This document shows, piece after piece, positions 7,952 through 16,643 of a DNA stretch of 64,000 nucleotides. Numbering within the stretch: position 1 is the stretch's first letter; each line of letters starts with the position of its first letter. Under the pieces are notes generated by a model, which saw only the letters and a program-made list of their open reading frames with translations, had not been told where the DNA came from and ran no database searches. The stretch spans positions 1 to 64,000 of the forward strand of contig JAGKWY010000005.1 of NCBI GenBank assembly GCA_021151625.1. The letters are read 5' to 3'. The stretch comes from Gammaproteobacteria bacterium. Lineage in GTDB: Bacteria > Pseudomonadota > Gammaproteobacteria > Pseudomonadales > Cellvibrionaceae. The translations under genes were made by a program, and so were the position numbers.

Positions 7952-10306
7952 ATGAAAAATAAGTCTAATTTGTTCCTGTTGTCTTCCTTATCCCTCGCAC
8001 TATTGACCTTGCATGGCTGCGGCGGCGGCGGGGGCGATGCTGAGAAAGCGCCAGAGCCTACTGGTCCGGATATTTACCAGGTGGGTACTTATCCCCGCTT
8101 TGACCCTATAGTATCTGATCTTCCCTTCAATACTGACCTGATTTTTGCCAAGGCCAAAGAGACCGATGGTACAGCGGATTTAGGTGCACCTACTGACCCG
8201 GTGCGCGCAACTATGAACCAGATGGATGGTTTCTCATCATCAGCATTTTTTGATGTATTAATCAGTGGCAGCCTGACTCCTGCCAGTGCCATTGCCGGTA
8301 AAACTGTATTTCTGGTGGAGCTGAACGCAAATGGAAAGGATGCGCTCGACCCAGCCAATATTGTGGGTGTGACTGGCCTGGCCAGTTTTGATGTGCAGGT
8401 GGTATCGCTGGATGGTGGCACCAATAACACTGTGCGTATTCGTCCCACCAAACCGCTCAAACCCAAAAGCAAGTATCTGGTAGTGCTGACCAATGACTTG
8501 AAGGATGGTGCCGGTGCGGCCCTGACTCGCTCCTGGACTTACAACGCCCTGCGCGACCCGGGTTATGAAACCCTGACTGCGCTGGTGCCAGTGCGTAATG
8601 CGATTGTTGGCTGGGAAACCATTGCCAGCAAATTCCTGGCTGCGGCCAGCGGTGGCCAGCTCACTGAAGCAGCGGCCAAAGAAAAGCTGGTGTTGACCTA
8701 CACCTTTACTACCACTGACCCACTCACACCTTTGGTTGCTATGGCGGCGCCGCGTGCCGCTATTGCCGGTACCCAAATCGCAGCAGGTGTTCCTGCAACA
8801 ACTGCAGTGGCCAATGCCGTGCAATTGGATTCGCTTAAACTGTTGTCCACACCCAAAGCGCGCGATTTGGGTGTGTCCGGATTCACAGGCATCGACTTCA
8901 ATAATTTCAGTAGTGCGTTGGCGGTGGGTGTTGGCAAGCTCTACACCGGCTATATCAAATTACCTTACTACCAAACTGCCGCTACAGGCCTGGCATTTGG
9001 TGAGTATTTGAAACGTACCTGGAAACCGGACCTCACCCTGGCGGGTGCACTGGGCGTAACTGTTCCGGCGGATGTGGATGGCAGTTACAACGTGACCTAT
9101 CGCTATCCCTTTGCGGCAAAAACTGCTGATGAGTCAGTTCCCTTGCAGGTCACTATGCCGCAAGACAATTGGGTTCCCGGTTATGCCGGCGCGGCAAACT
9201 GCGGCCAGATCTACGCAGCAACCGGCTATCCCACAGTTATCTATGTACACGGGATTACCAGTGATCGCGCCTCGGTTATTGCCTTGGGCCATACGCTGGC
9301 GAGCCGTTGCATAGCAACAGTGGCGATAGATTTACCGGTGCATGGTGTTCCCGCCAACAGCGCCCTGGTGAATGTGCTCAACGTGGAGAAGAGTAAAAGC
9401 ATTCCTTTTGCTCAACTCTATGGCGCTAATACTCCCCATGAGCGCCACTTTAATGTGGCAGGTTCCGGCGGCGCGCCGGCACCGATGAACTTCACCACAC
9501 CGGGTACAACGGATGGTTCAGGTGCGCAATTTATAAACCTGGGGTATTTAGCCAATACGCGCGATAACAATCGCCAGGCAGTGATGGATTTGCTCAACCT
9601 GAATGCGAGCCTGGGTAACGTGGATACGGAAATGCGCAAGTCGGTTGCTACCGGCCTGGATTTGAATCGCGTCTATGTGGTGGGTGTATCACTCGGCGGT
9701 ATTTTAGGTAGCGTATTTACTACGGTTAACCAGATTGCTATCGCCAATGAGGCTAAAGTGGGCCTCACTTCAAACCTGAAACCTATTCGCGGGCTGGTAA
9801 CCAGTACAGCAGGTACACAAGTAGCGCAAGTATTGGTGAACTCCATGACCTTTGCACCAGTGATTAATGGTGGTTTGGGGGCTAGCGGCGTTAATGTAGG
9901 CACAACTAACTACGAGCGCTTCCTCTACGCCGCGCAAACCGCAATGGACTCCGGTGACCCGGTTAACTTTATGGAGACTCTGGCGAAGCTGGGTGTACCT
10001 GCGCTGGTACAGCAAATCAATAACGATGCCGTGATTCCGAATGGTGCAACCGGTGCGCCATTGATGGGAACCAAAGCCATGGCCAGTTTGTTGGGAGCTA
10101 CGCAATTGGGGCTTGGCGCTACCCAACTGGGTCGTGGTTATGTCAAACATACAGCAGGTGGTCACTCTTCATTATTGCGTCCTGAGGGTGGTGCGCCGCA
10201 AGTAACTGCTGAATTGCAAACCCAGGTAGTCACCTTTGTATTGAATAACGGCAACGTATCTGTAGGTGGAGCTGCGCCGGGCAATATTGAATTGCCCAGC
10301 AACTAA
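7952..10306 (+). CDS. Surface lipoprotein lipase of the Pla-1/cef/VolA type
   Basis: A 784-residue protein with a type II signal peptide; the lipobox ends at LHGC (Cys23) and is followed by a glycine stretch, typical of exported lipoproteins. The N-terminal half resembles the bacterial virulence-factor lipase N-terminal domain (for example LRDPGYETL), and the C-terminal half is an alpha/beta hydrolase with nucleophile motif GVSLGG near residue 580. A His in GGHSSLL near 735 is the likely catalytic histidine. Family members such as VolA are outer-membrane (lyso)phospholipases. AGGGA precedes the ATG by 7 nt. The gene is monocistronic with its own terminator. The substrate is not determined by the sequence. 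Confidence 0.8.
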   Translation: MKNKSNLFLLSSLSLALLTLHGCGGGGGDAEKAPEPTGPDIYQVGTYPRFDPIVSDLPFNTDLIFAKAKETDGTADLGAPTDPVRATMNQMDGFSSSAFFDVLISGSLTPASAIAGKTVFLVELNANGKDALDPANIVGVTGLASFDVQVVSLDGGTNNTVRIRPTKPLKPKSKYLVVLTNDLKDGAGAALTRSWTYNALRDPGYETLTALVPVRNAIVGWETIASKFLAAASGGQLTEAAAKEKLVLTYTFTTTDPLTPLVAMAAPRAAIAGTQIAAGVPATTAVANAVQLDSLKLLSTPKARDLGVSGFTGIDFNNFSSALAVGVGKLYTGYIKLPYYQTAATGLAFGEYLKRTWKPDLTLAGALGVTVPADVDGSYNVTYRYPFAAKTADESVPLQVTMPQDNWVPGYAGAANCGQIYAATGYPTVIYVHGITSDRASVIALGHTLASRCIATVAIDLPVHGVPANSALVNVLNVEKSKSIPFAQLYGANTPHERHFNVAGSGGAPAPMNFTTPGTTDGSGAQFINLGYLANTRDNNRQAVMDLLNLNASLGNVDTEMRKSVATGLDLNRVYVVGVSLGGILGSVFTTVNQIAIANEAKVGLTSNLKPIRGLVTSTAGTQVAQVLVNSMTFAPVINGGLGASGVNVGTTNYERFLYAAQTAMDSGDPVNFMETLAKLGVPALVQQINNDAVIPNGATGAPLMGTKAMASLLGATQLGLGATQLGRGYVKHTAGGHSSLLRPEGGAPQVTAELQTQVVTFVLNNGNVSVGGAAPGNIELPSN

Positions 10307-10340
10307 ATTTTTTGCTGGCAGTTAATACTTTTTGATGGAA

Positions 10341-10373
10341 AACAACCCCGGCTAGCCCGGGGTTTGTTTTTTG
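10341..10373 (+). terminator. Rho-independent terminator after the lipase gene
   Basis: Stem CCCCGG/CCGGGG around loop CTAGC, extended by AAC/GTT, followed by TTTGTTTTTTG. It begins 35 nt after the stop codon. Confidence 0.85.
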
Positions 10374-10490
10374 TACAACAAGAATTTACGCGTTGCTGGC
10401 GCAATAACTGCTTATGAATAAGGTAAACTGCCGCCACTTTTTTGCAGCCTTGAAATCTTGCTGTATTGATTAGTTGATGAGTTGATGCTT

Positions 10491-11411
10491 ATGACCCCAC
10501 GCAATTATTTGTACCTGCTAAAAAAATACGATGAGTATCAAGCACAGATTGAACGCTTGCTCGAATCAATCGTGACTTCGCTATCGCCCAATAAATTGGA
10601 AACTTCCAATGATCAGTTAAAGGAAGTGGTAAAGCGCTTGCACGACTCCTATCCCTTTGTGGAATTAATTTATTGCCTGGACGAAAAGGGAATTCAAACC
10701 ACTGAATCTGCTGTATCACCAACAGTGCCAGATCCAAAACGTCGCGAACCGGGGTTAGGGTCAGATCGCAGCAACCGCGTTTATTACAGCAAGGCGCGCG
10801 ATAATGCAGCGACAGCGACGGTTACTCAGCCCTATCTTTCCAGTGCCACGCATCAGTTAGCGATTTCAGCGGTGCAACGTTTTATCGATTCCAATAACGC
10901 CACGCGCTATCTGGTAATTAATTTTAATCTGGAAAAACTGATCACCTTTTTAAATGGCGACAGTTTGCGCCGCGCGGTGCATCCGCTGTTTCAAGTGGTG
11001 TACGGTATTATCGGCGGCATGTTGGTATTGGTGGCGGGCTTGCTGTTGTATTCAGCGGGGAGCTCGTTGTTTGACGTGGTACATGAGCACACCAATACCG
11101 CGACCCAGGCATTCCATCTGGTAATTCTGGTAACCCTTGGCTTGGCCATTTTTGATTTGGGTAAAACGATTCTGGAAGAGGAAGTATTGCTGCATAAAGA
11201 TATTCATCACACAGGTTCAACGCGCCGCACCATTTCGCGCTTTATGTCGGCCATTGTAATTGCGGTATCGATTGAATCCCTGCTGTTGATGTTTAAATCG
11301 TTACTCGGTGATGCGACCCATTTGAATTCTGCGGTGTTGATGCTGTTTGCTGCGGTGGCATTGTTGGTGGGCTTGGGTGCTTATCTCAAACTCACCAGTG
11401 AGAAAAAATAA
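10491..11411 (+). CDS. Membrane protein with PDC-type sensor domain
   Basis: The first 160 residues lack hydrophobic segments and contain features of a PAS-like PDC/Cache fold: SYPFVELIYCLDEKGIQ, and SNRVYYSKAR followed by ATVTQPYLSS. The C-terminal half has about four transmembrane segments (near residues 165-190, 205-225, 250-275 and 280-300). No kinase, GGDEF or chemotaxis signalling domain follows, so how a signal would be passed on is unclear. There are three possible in-phase starts (TTG 10482, ATG 10485, ATG 10491). GATGAG at 10476-10481 is well spaced only for 10491. The gene lies upstream of radA in the same direction, separated by a repeat-rich 155 nt. Confidence 0.6.
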   Translation: MTPRNYLYLLKKYDEYQAQIERLLESIVTSLSPNKLETSNDQLKEVVKRLHDSYPFVELIYCLDEKGIQTTESAVSPTVPDPKRREPGLGSDRSNRVYYSKARDNAATATVTQPYLSSATHQLAISAVQRFIDSNNATRYLVINFNLEKLITFLNGDSLRRAVHPLFQVVYGIIGGMLVLVAGLLLYSAGSSLFDVVHEHTNTATQAFHLVILVTLGLAIFDLGKTILEEEVLLHKDIHHTGSTRRTISRFMSAIVIAVSIESLLLMFKSLLGDATHLNSAVLMLFAAVALLVGLGAYLKLTSEKK

Positions 11412-11430
11412 TTTCTCTCTCGAATTAAAC

Positions 11431-11557
11431 CCCTCCCTAACCCTCCCATTAAAAAAGGGAGGGGATATAAAGCTCCTCCCCCTGCCAAAGGGGAGTTTGG
11501 GAGGGGGTGGCGAGATACAAGTTTCTCCTCCTGCCAAGGGGGAGTTTGGGAGGGGGT
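11431..11557. repeat. C/G-rich intergenic repeat cluster upstream of radA
   Basis: A CCCCTCCCTAACCCTCCC block, its inverted counterpart AAAGGGAGGGG, then two near-identical copies of CTCCTCC..CTGCCAA..GGGGAGTTTGGGAGGGGGT (about 11473-11507 and 11525-11557). The arms can pair into several alternative hairpins. This style of repeat is common as dispersed intergenic elements. The last copy ends 10 nt before the radA ATG, so its GGAGGGGG is the only candidate ribosome-binding site for radA. Confidence 0.75.
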
Positions 11558-11566
11558 TAATAATTT

Positions 11567-12937
11567 ATGTCCACTAAAAATAAAACTGCATTTGTGTGCA
11601 ATGAATGCGGCGCTGATTATAAAAAATGGCAAGGCCAATGCACTGAATGCGGAGCCTGGAATTCAGTCACTGAAGTGCGCCTCGGCCCAACACCTGCCAA
11701 TCGTTCCGCCAAATTCGAAGGCTATGCGGGCGGCGCAACTGGCAATAAAATTCAAACCCTCGCCGAAATTGCATTGGCAGATGTGCCGCGGTTCAGCAGT
11801 GGAACGGGTGAGTTCGATCGCGTGCTGGGTGGCGGTTTTGTGCCCGGCTCTGTGGTGTTGATCGGCGGTAATCCCGGTGCAGGAAAATCAACGCTCTTGC
11901 TGCAAACCCTGTGCAATCTCGCACGGGTAATGCCTGCACTTTATATCACCGGCGAAGAATCGCTCCAGCAGGTTGCCATGCGTGCGCAGCGTTTGGGTTT
12001 ACCCACTGATCAATTGCAAATGCTGAGTGAAACCAGCGTTGAATCTATTTGCGCAACAGCGCAACAGGTCGCCCCTAAAGTGATGGTGATCGACTCCATT
12101 CAAGTCATGCACATGGAAGATATTTCTTCCGCTCCCGGTTCGGTTTCACAAGTGCGCGAAAGTGCCGCTTATTTAACGCGCTTTGCCAAACAAACTGGCA
12201 CAGTGCTGGTGTTGGTCGGGCATGTCACCAAAGATGGTTCACTCGCCGGCCCTAAAGTACTTGAGCATATGATCGACTGCTCGATTTTATTAGAGGGCGA
12301 TAACGATTCGCGCTATCGCACCTTGCGCGGCAATAAAAACCGTTTCGGTGCGGTGAATGAGCTGGGTGTATTTGCCATGACCGAGCAGGGCATGCGCGAA
12401 GTAAATAATCCGTCGGCTATTTTTTTGCAGCGCGCGGAAGATGCGGCACCCGGTTCGGTGGTGATGGTGATGTGGGAAGGCACACGGCCATTGCTGATTG
12501 AAATCCAGGCCCTGGTAGACGACAGCCATCTCGGCAACCCGCGCCGCGTTGCAGTGGGCATGGATCAAAACCGTCTCGCCATGTTGCTCGCCGTGTTGCA
12601 TCGCCACGGTGGCATTATGGTTGGCGATCAGGATGTATTTGTGAATGTGGTTGGTGGTGTGAAGGTGATGGAGACCAGTGCTGACCTTGCCGTCTTGCTC
12701 GCGATTGTTTCCAGTTTTCGCGATCGTATTTTGCCGCAGGATTTAATTGTCTTTGGCGAGGTAGGTTTGTCCGGTGAAATTCGCCCGGTACCCAGTGGCC
12801 ATGAACGTTTGCGTGAGGCGGCCAAGCATGGTTTCAAGCGCGCGATAGTCCCCTTCGCCAATGCGCCGCGTGACAAAAATTTGGGAATTGAAGTGGTGGC
12901 AGTGAAAAATTTGCAAGAAGCACTCAACGCACTTTAG
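11567..12937 (+). CDS. radA: DNA repair protein RadA (Sms)
   Basis: A 456-residue RecA-like branch-migration ATPase acting in recombination. The N-terminal C4 zinc finger is CNECGADYKKWQGQCTEC, the P-loop is GGNPGAGKST near residue 103, and the RadA-specific motif KNRFG follows near 250. The C-terminal third is a Lon-protease-like domain without a Ser-Lys dyad role in this family. Length and order match the family exactly. The start at ATG 11567 fits the zinc-finger N-terminus; the Shine-Dalgarno-like purine run comes from the upstream repeat. Confidence 0.97.
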   Translation: MSTKNKTAFVCNECGADYKKWQGQCTECGAWNSVTEVRLGPTPANRSAKFEGYAGGATGNKIQTLAEIALADVPRFSSGTGEFDRVLGGGFVPGSVVLIGGNPGAGKSTLLLQTLCNLARVMPALYITGEESLQQVAMRAQRLGLPTDQLQMLSETSVESICATAQQVAPKVMVIDSIQVMHMEDISSAPGSVSQVRESAAYLTRFAKQTGTVLVLVGHVTKDGSLAGPKVLEHMIDCSILLEGDNDSRYRTLRGNKNRFGAVNELGVFAMTEQGMREVNNPSAIFLQRAEDAAPGSVVMVMWEGTRPLLIEIQALVDDSHLGNPRRVAVGMDQNRLAMLLAVLHRHGGIMVGDQDVFVNVVGGVKVMETSADLAVLLAIVSSFRDRILPQDLIVFGEVGLSGEIRPVPSGHERLREAAKHGFKRAIVPFANAPRDKNLGIEVVAVKNLQEALNAL

Positions 12938-12964
12938 CGAACTCGATAACCGATAATTAGTAAA

Positions 12965-13789
12965 TTAATCTTCCCTGCGCAATTCAATAATCCGGCGATC
13001 TATATGCCGGATTTTTTCTTCCGCCGCGCGAAAGTTGGGAATGCTTTGAAATAGTTCATCCAGGCTGCCGTCCTGCTGCGCAATCAGTAAGCCCTGTTCG
13101 ATGCGTTTGGCTAGCTCGGGGTGCTTTTTATTCAGGAAAAAATAAATTGGTTGCGGGTAGTGGATAAGCAGATTTTTTTCGGCGATTAGGCCCAGATCCC
13201 GATATTTCTCCAGTTCGTAATCAATTTCTTGCAGGCTGCGCGCCATATAGTCAAAACGCTTAATGGCCAGCATGCGAAACATGGCATCGAATGAATAGGT
13301 GGTTACTATTGGTAAGCCGTTAAACTTGTAGACTTCGGTATCGCTCCAATGAATGCCGGAGCCAATTTTAAACTGGCGTAAATCGGCCAGATTACGCACC
13401 TCGCTAAACCTGGCTTGATCATCCGCGCGAATCAATAACACACGGTATTCGTTGATACCGCGCAGTAAGTTAAATCGTACGGGAATCAATTCTTCTTCGC
13501 GCGTCTTGTTACTGCTGCTCCAAATAATATCGACTACGCCCTGCTTCAATAGCAGCCGGTAGCGCTCGCGCCCAACTATCTGGTTGTGGTGAATGATCTG
13601 GTATTTTTCCTGGGCTGTTTCGGCACTTTTATCTAATGCCAACTGCAATACTTTTTCGTAATAAATGCCAGTAGCCGCAGGCTCCATCGACCCGGGCGGA
13701 GGAATAACCAGCGGTATAGGTTGGGCCTGGCACCATGGGCCAACAACCAATAGCAATAAAGCGCAAACAACGCGCATAACTCTACACAT
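12965..13789 (-). CDS. Periplasmic solute-binding protein-like (family 3 fold)
   Basis: A 274-residue protein with a clear Sec signal peptide (hydrophobic VCALLLLVVGPWCQAQ, cleavage probably after AQA). The rest resembles bacterial extracellular solute-binding protein family 3: GIYYEKVLQLALDKS, VDIIWSSSNKTREEE and FLNKKHPELAKRIEQGL. No ABC permease or ATPase is adjacent, so it is more likely a stand-alone sensor or orphan binding protein than a transporter subunit. It sits 13 nt after a PilZ gene in what looks like a three-gene operon. The start could be ATG 13789 or the internal ATG at 13777; neither has a strong ribosome-binding site. Confidence 0.65.
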   Translation of the reverse strand: MCRVMRVVCALLLLVVGPWCQAQPIPLVIPPPGSMEPAATGIYYEKVLQLALDKSAETAQEKYQIIHHNQIVGRERYRLLLKQGVVDIIWSSSNKTREEELIPVRFNLLRGINEYRVLLIRADDQARFSEVRNLADLRQFKIGSGIHWSDTEVYKFNGLPIVTTYSFDAMFRMLAIKRFDYMARSLQEIDYELEKYRDLGLIAEKNLLIHYPQPIYFFLNKKHPELAKRIEQGLLIAQQDGSLDELFQSIPNFRAAEEKIRHIDRRIIELRRED

Positions 13790-13802
13790 AGTGATTACAG
13801 CA

Positions 13803-14174
13803 TCAGTGATCGTTTTCTATCAGCGTAAGCAGCTCGTAAAGCAGAGTCCTGTCGGCGGGAGTGTCAGGCTGAAATTCAAAGCCCAGGTGTTGCTCGCGTA
13901 CATGGATTAATCGGCCATGCAGGTTGAGCAGTTTTTTGTTGGAAGTCACCAGATTTAATTCATCCAGTTTGATATGCACCCGTAATGGGTCGCCTTTTTG
14001 CAACAAGTGCTCACTTAAAATAACCAGGCGAGCACCGGATTCAGAGAGATCAATAACATGAGCTTCCCAGCTTTTGGTGGAATACTGTAATTCCGCCACA
14101 GCTCGCAGAGGGAAGCGCGGGTGGCGGCGTTTGTCCTCTGGAGATACGTCATCGCTGGTGGTTTGCTCGGCCAT
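13803..14174 (-). CDS. PilZ-domain c-di-GMP-binding protein
   Basis: A 123-residue single-domain protein. Both halves of the c-di-GMP site are intact: RRHPR (RxxxR) near residue 15 and DLSESG (DxSxxG) near residue 43. No other domain is present, so it is a cytoplasmic receptor that would act by protein contact. It lies 36 nt after another PilZ gene and 13 nt before a periplasmic binding protein gene, all on the minus strand. The ATG at 14172-14174 has GGAG 12 nt upstream, a rather long spacing. Confidence 0.85.
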   Translation of the reverse strand: MAEQTTSDDVSPEDKRRHPRFPLRAVAELQYSTKSWEAHVIDLSESGARLVILSEHLLQKGDPLRVHIKLDELNLVTSNKKLLNLHGRLIHVREQHLGFEFQPDTPADRTLLYELLTLIENDH

Positions 14175-14210
14175 TATTTTTGTTCGCTCCGCTGTTGTTC
14201 GGTAATTGAG

Positions 14211-14597
14211 TTAATAGTCACTCATCAATTCATTCAGCTCGCGCTCTGCAGCGCTGGCGTCGCCCAGGTTTAACTCAATCAAACGGCGCAAGTGACTGAC
14301 ACTATCAATATCAATCGTAGTGCACATCAACCCGGTTTGGTTGTGATGCTGGTGGGCAACACTCACGGTCATGGCAATGCTGGTTTGATCCGATAGTAGA
14401 ATTTTTACCAGTATTGGCAGGTCCTTTTTTACCTCGGCAGGTAGTTGCTGCTGGATCAATAGGCCCTTGAGCGAAATATCTAACAGACTGGCGCGCCAGT
14501 GGCAATCGCCCTGTGCCAATTCGACGTGGGCATCAAAAAGAATTCGGCTGAATTTGCGGCGCTCTTGAGCGCTCTGCGTTTTTTTTGTACTGGTCAT
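14211..14597 (-). CDS. PilZ-domain c-di-GMP-binding protein
   Basis: About 128 residues from the chosen start MTSTKK. The binding motifs RKFSR (RxxxR) and DISLKG (DxSxxG) are both present. An in-frame extension to a TTG at 14672 exists but adds residues unlike the family, so the ATG at 14595-14597 is preferred; 14615 is a second possibility. It is the first gene of a probable operon with the next PilZ gene and the solute-binding protein. Confidence 0.8.
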   Translation of the reverse strand: MTSTKKTQSAQERRKFSRILFDAHVELAQGDCHWRASLLDISLKGLLIQQQLPAEVKKDLPILVKILLSDQTSIAMTVSVAHQHHNQTGLMCTTIDIDSVSHLRRLIELNLGDASAAERELNELMSDY

Positions 14598-14794
14598 AGC
14601 GGATTCGTAAATCATTTCAGGTAAGGTCTGAGCTTCAGTGTAGCTGGCACTGGCCGTTTCGCCATGGCGCAAATATGTAGCAAAGTGTTACTGCCCGGTT
14701 TTCGCCACTGCCGCGTTTGCCGGGGTTGCGGCCAAGCCCTATAATCCGGCTGTTTTTTATCTCATTGATCCTACAGCTAAAAAGACTAAATCCT

Positions 14795-15706
14795 ATGACA
14801 GATTTTCGTATCGGCATCGACCTTGGCGGCACTAAAACCGAGGTTATCCTGCTCAACGGCAACAGCCAGGAGCTATTCCGCACCCGCATTCCCACTGTGC
14901 GTGATGACTATAGCGCGACCCTGCGCGATATCGCCGGGTTAGTGGCGCAAGCCGAGGCGGCAGCAGGCCAAACCAACTTGCCTGTGGGCATTGGTATTCC
15001 AGGTACAGTATCGCGCAAAACCGGTTTTGTGAAGAACGCCAACTCTACCTGGTTAAACGGCAAGCCCTTCCAGAAAGACCTGTCCGAGTTTTTAAAGCGC
15101 GATGTTAAAGTCACCAACGATGCCAACTGCCTGGCAGTGTCTGAAGCAACTGATGGCGCCGGCCGTGGATATGATCTGGTATTCGCCGGCATTATCGGTA
15201 CTGGCTGTGGTGCAGGTGTTGCCTATCAGGGCAAGCCTATTGTTGGTCCAAACGGGGTCGCGGGTGAGTGGGGGCATAATCCTTTAGCCTGGACTTCCGA
15301 AGCGGATTTAAACGCGCGCCCCTGTTATTGCGGCAAAGCCGGTTGTCAGGAAACTTTTTTGTCCGGTACCGGTTTATGTCTTTCCTATCAATTAATCACG
15401 GAAGAAAAGTTGAAGGGCCATGAAATTGTGGCCTTGGCGGAACAGGGCGATGCTGTTGCCAAAGAAGTGTTAGCCAATTATTTCGATCAACTCGCGCGCG
15501 GCCTGGCGACCATTATTAATGTAATGGACCCGGATGTGATTGTGTTGGGCGGCGGTGCTTCCAATATCGCCGCAATCTACACTGAAGTACCCAAGTTGTT
15601 GCCTCATTATGTATTTGGGCGCGAGTGCGATACGCCGATTGTGCCGGCAGTGCACGGCGATTCCAGCGGCGTGCGCGGTGCCGCATGGTTAAATCCAATT
15701 GTGTAA
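14795..15706 (+). CDS. mak: ROK-family fructokinase
   Basis: A 303-residue sugar kinase that phosphorylates fructose (and probably mannose) with ATP. The ATP-binding DLGGTKTEV motif opens the protein. The ROK zinc motif CYCGKAGCQETF is near residue 175, and NDANC carries the catalytic aspartate. The sequence resembles E. coli Mak closely over the full length, including KNANSTWLNG and HGDSSGVRGAAWL near the C-terminus, which favours Mak over NagK or glucokinase. The ATG at 14795 is chosen because the conserved N-terminus starts there. A binding-protein gene starts 10 nt after its stop, so transcripts may continue into the importer genes. Confidence 0.9.
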   Translation: MTDFRIGIDLGGTKTEVILLNGNSQELFRTRIPTVRDDYSATLRDIAGLVAQAEAAAGQTNLPVGIGIPGTVSRKTGFVKNANSTWLNGKPFQKDLSEFLKRDVKVTNDANCLAVSEATDGAGRGYDLVFAGIIGTGCGAGVAYQGKPIVGPNGVAGEWGHNPLAWTSEADLNARPCYCGKAGCQETFLSGTGLCLSYQLITEEKLKGHEIVALAEQGDAVAKEVLANYFDQLARGLATIINVMDPDVIVLGGGASNIAAIYTEVPKLLPHYVFGRECDTPIVPAVHGDSSGVRGAAWLNPIV

Positions 15707-15716
15707 GGCGCGCACT

Positions 15717-16589
15717 ATGTTGAACAATAAAAAGCCCATCGTTTATTTGATGGGCTTTTTATTTTTTGCATTTTCATTTGTTGCTCATGCGCAAACTGCA
15801 TCGCCGGAAAATATTCCATCGGTACCACCGTCCACTCCCAAAAAAATTGCTTCGCTGAATATTTGTATCGATCAATTATTATGGGAGCTGGTGCCCCATG
15901 AGCGTTTGGTGTCGATTAGTTACCTGACTGCTGATCCAATTTGGTCGCCCATTGCCGAGCAGGTAAAAGGCATGTCGGTCAACCATGGTTTAGCTGAAGA
16001 AATTGTACCGCTGCAGCCCGATGTGATTTTTGCTGGCGAATTTGATGCCGCCACTGCCATCGAATTGCTAAAAAAATTGAACAAGCGTGTCGAGCGCCTA
16101 CCACTGCCACGCAAGCTGGACGATATTAATACACAGATTTTGCAATTGGCTGACATGGTGGGCGAGCGCCCAAAAGCCGAGCAAATGGTGAGTAACATCA
16201 ACGCGCAAATTGCTGAGCTACAAGCCGCCAAGCAGGGTAAAACCCCGCTCACTGCCTTTTGGTATTCCGCCAATGGTGTCGTGATTGGCGATGGCACACT
16301 CGAGCATGAATTTATGCAACTGGCAGGTTTGCGCAACCTGGCCGCTGAGCGCGGTATGTTTGGTTTTAATCAGCTCGATTTGGAATTGCTGCTCAGTGCC
16401 AAACCGCAAATTTTAATTGTGGAGCAGGGCAGTGATGATGCCTATTCACTCGCGCGCGAATACCTCTCCCACCCAGCCTTGCAACATGCAGATTTTAAAG
16501 TGGTGACTTTGCCGGCAGGTTTGTCCGGCTGTGCAGCAACGGTGATTGGCGATGTTGCAACACAACTTAAAAATTCGTTAGCGGAATAA
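15717..16589 (+). CDS. Periplasmic binding protein of a BtuFCD/FecBCD-type importer
   Basis: A 290-residue exported protein. The signal peptide is MGFLFFAFSFVAHAQ. The mature part has the helical-backbone metal-receptor fold: KIASLNICIDQLLWELVP, then EIVPLQPDVIFAGEF, and a paired lobe after residue 160. This class binds cobalamin, haem or iron-siderophores. The ATG 15717 was taken rather than a GTG 18 nt upstream because AAGG precedes it and the signal peptide is complete. The permease and ATPase genes follow. No cobalamin riboswitch or obvious Fur box was seen upstream, so the substrate is undecided. Confidence 0.8.
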   Translation: MLNNKKPIVYLMGFLFFAFSFVAHAQTASPENIPSVPPSTPKKIASLNICIDQLLWELVPHERLVSISYLTADPIWSPIAEQVKGMSVNHGLAEEIVPLQPDVIFAGEFDAATAIELLKKLNKRVERLPLPRKLDDINTQILQLADMVGERPKAEQMVSNINAQIAELQAAKQGKTPLTAFWYSANGVVIGDGTLEHEFMQLAGLRNLAAERGMFGFNQLDLELLLSAKPQILIVEQGSDDAYSLAREYLSHPALQHADFKVVTLPAGLSGCAATVIGDVATQLKNSLAE

Positions 16590-16643
16590 ATTATTCGCGC
16601 AATAGTCCATCAGCGACATTAATCAGAATACAGGTAGGAACCT

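Noticed and set aside
11431..11557. CRISPR array
   Set aside because: Only two direct copies, no regular unique spacers and no cas genes; better explained as a dispersed hairpin repeat.
14673..16643. Cobalamin riboswitch ahead of the BtuFCD-like genes
   Set aside because: Looked for a B12-box-like conserved segment upstream of mak and of the binding-protein gene and found none; the importer substrate is left open.
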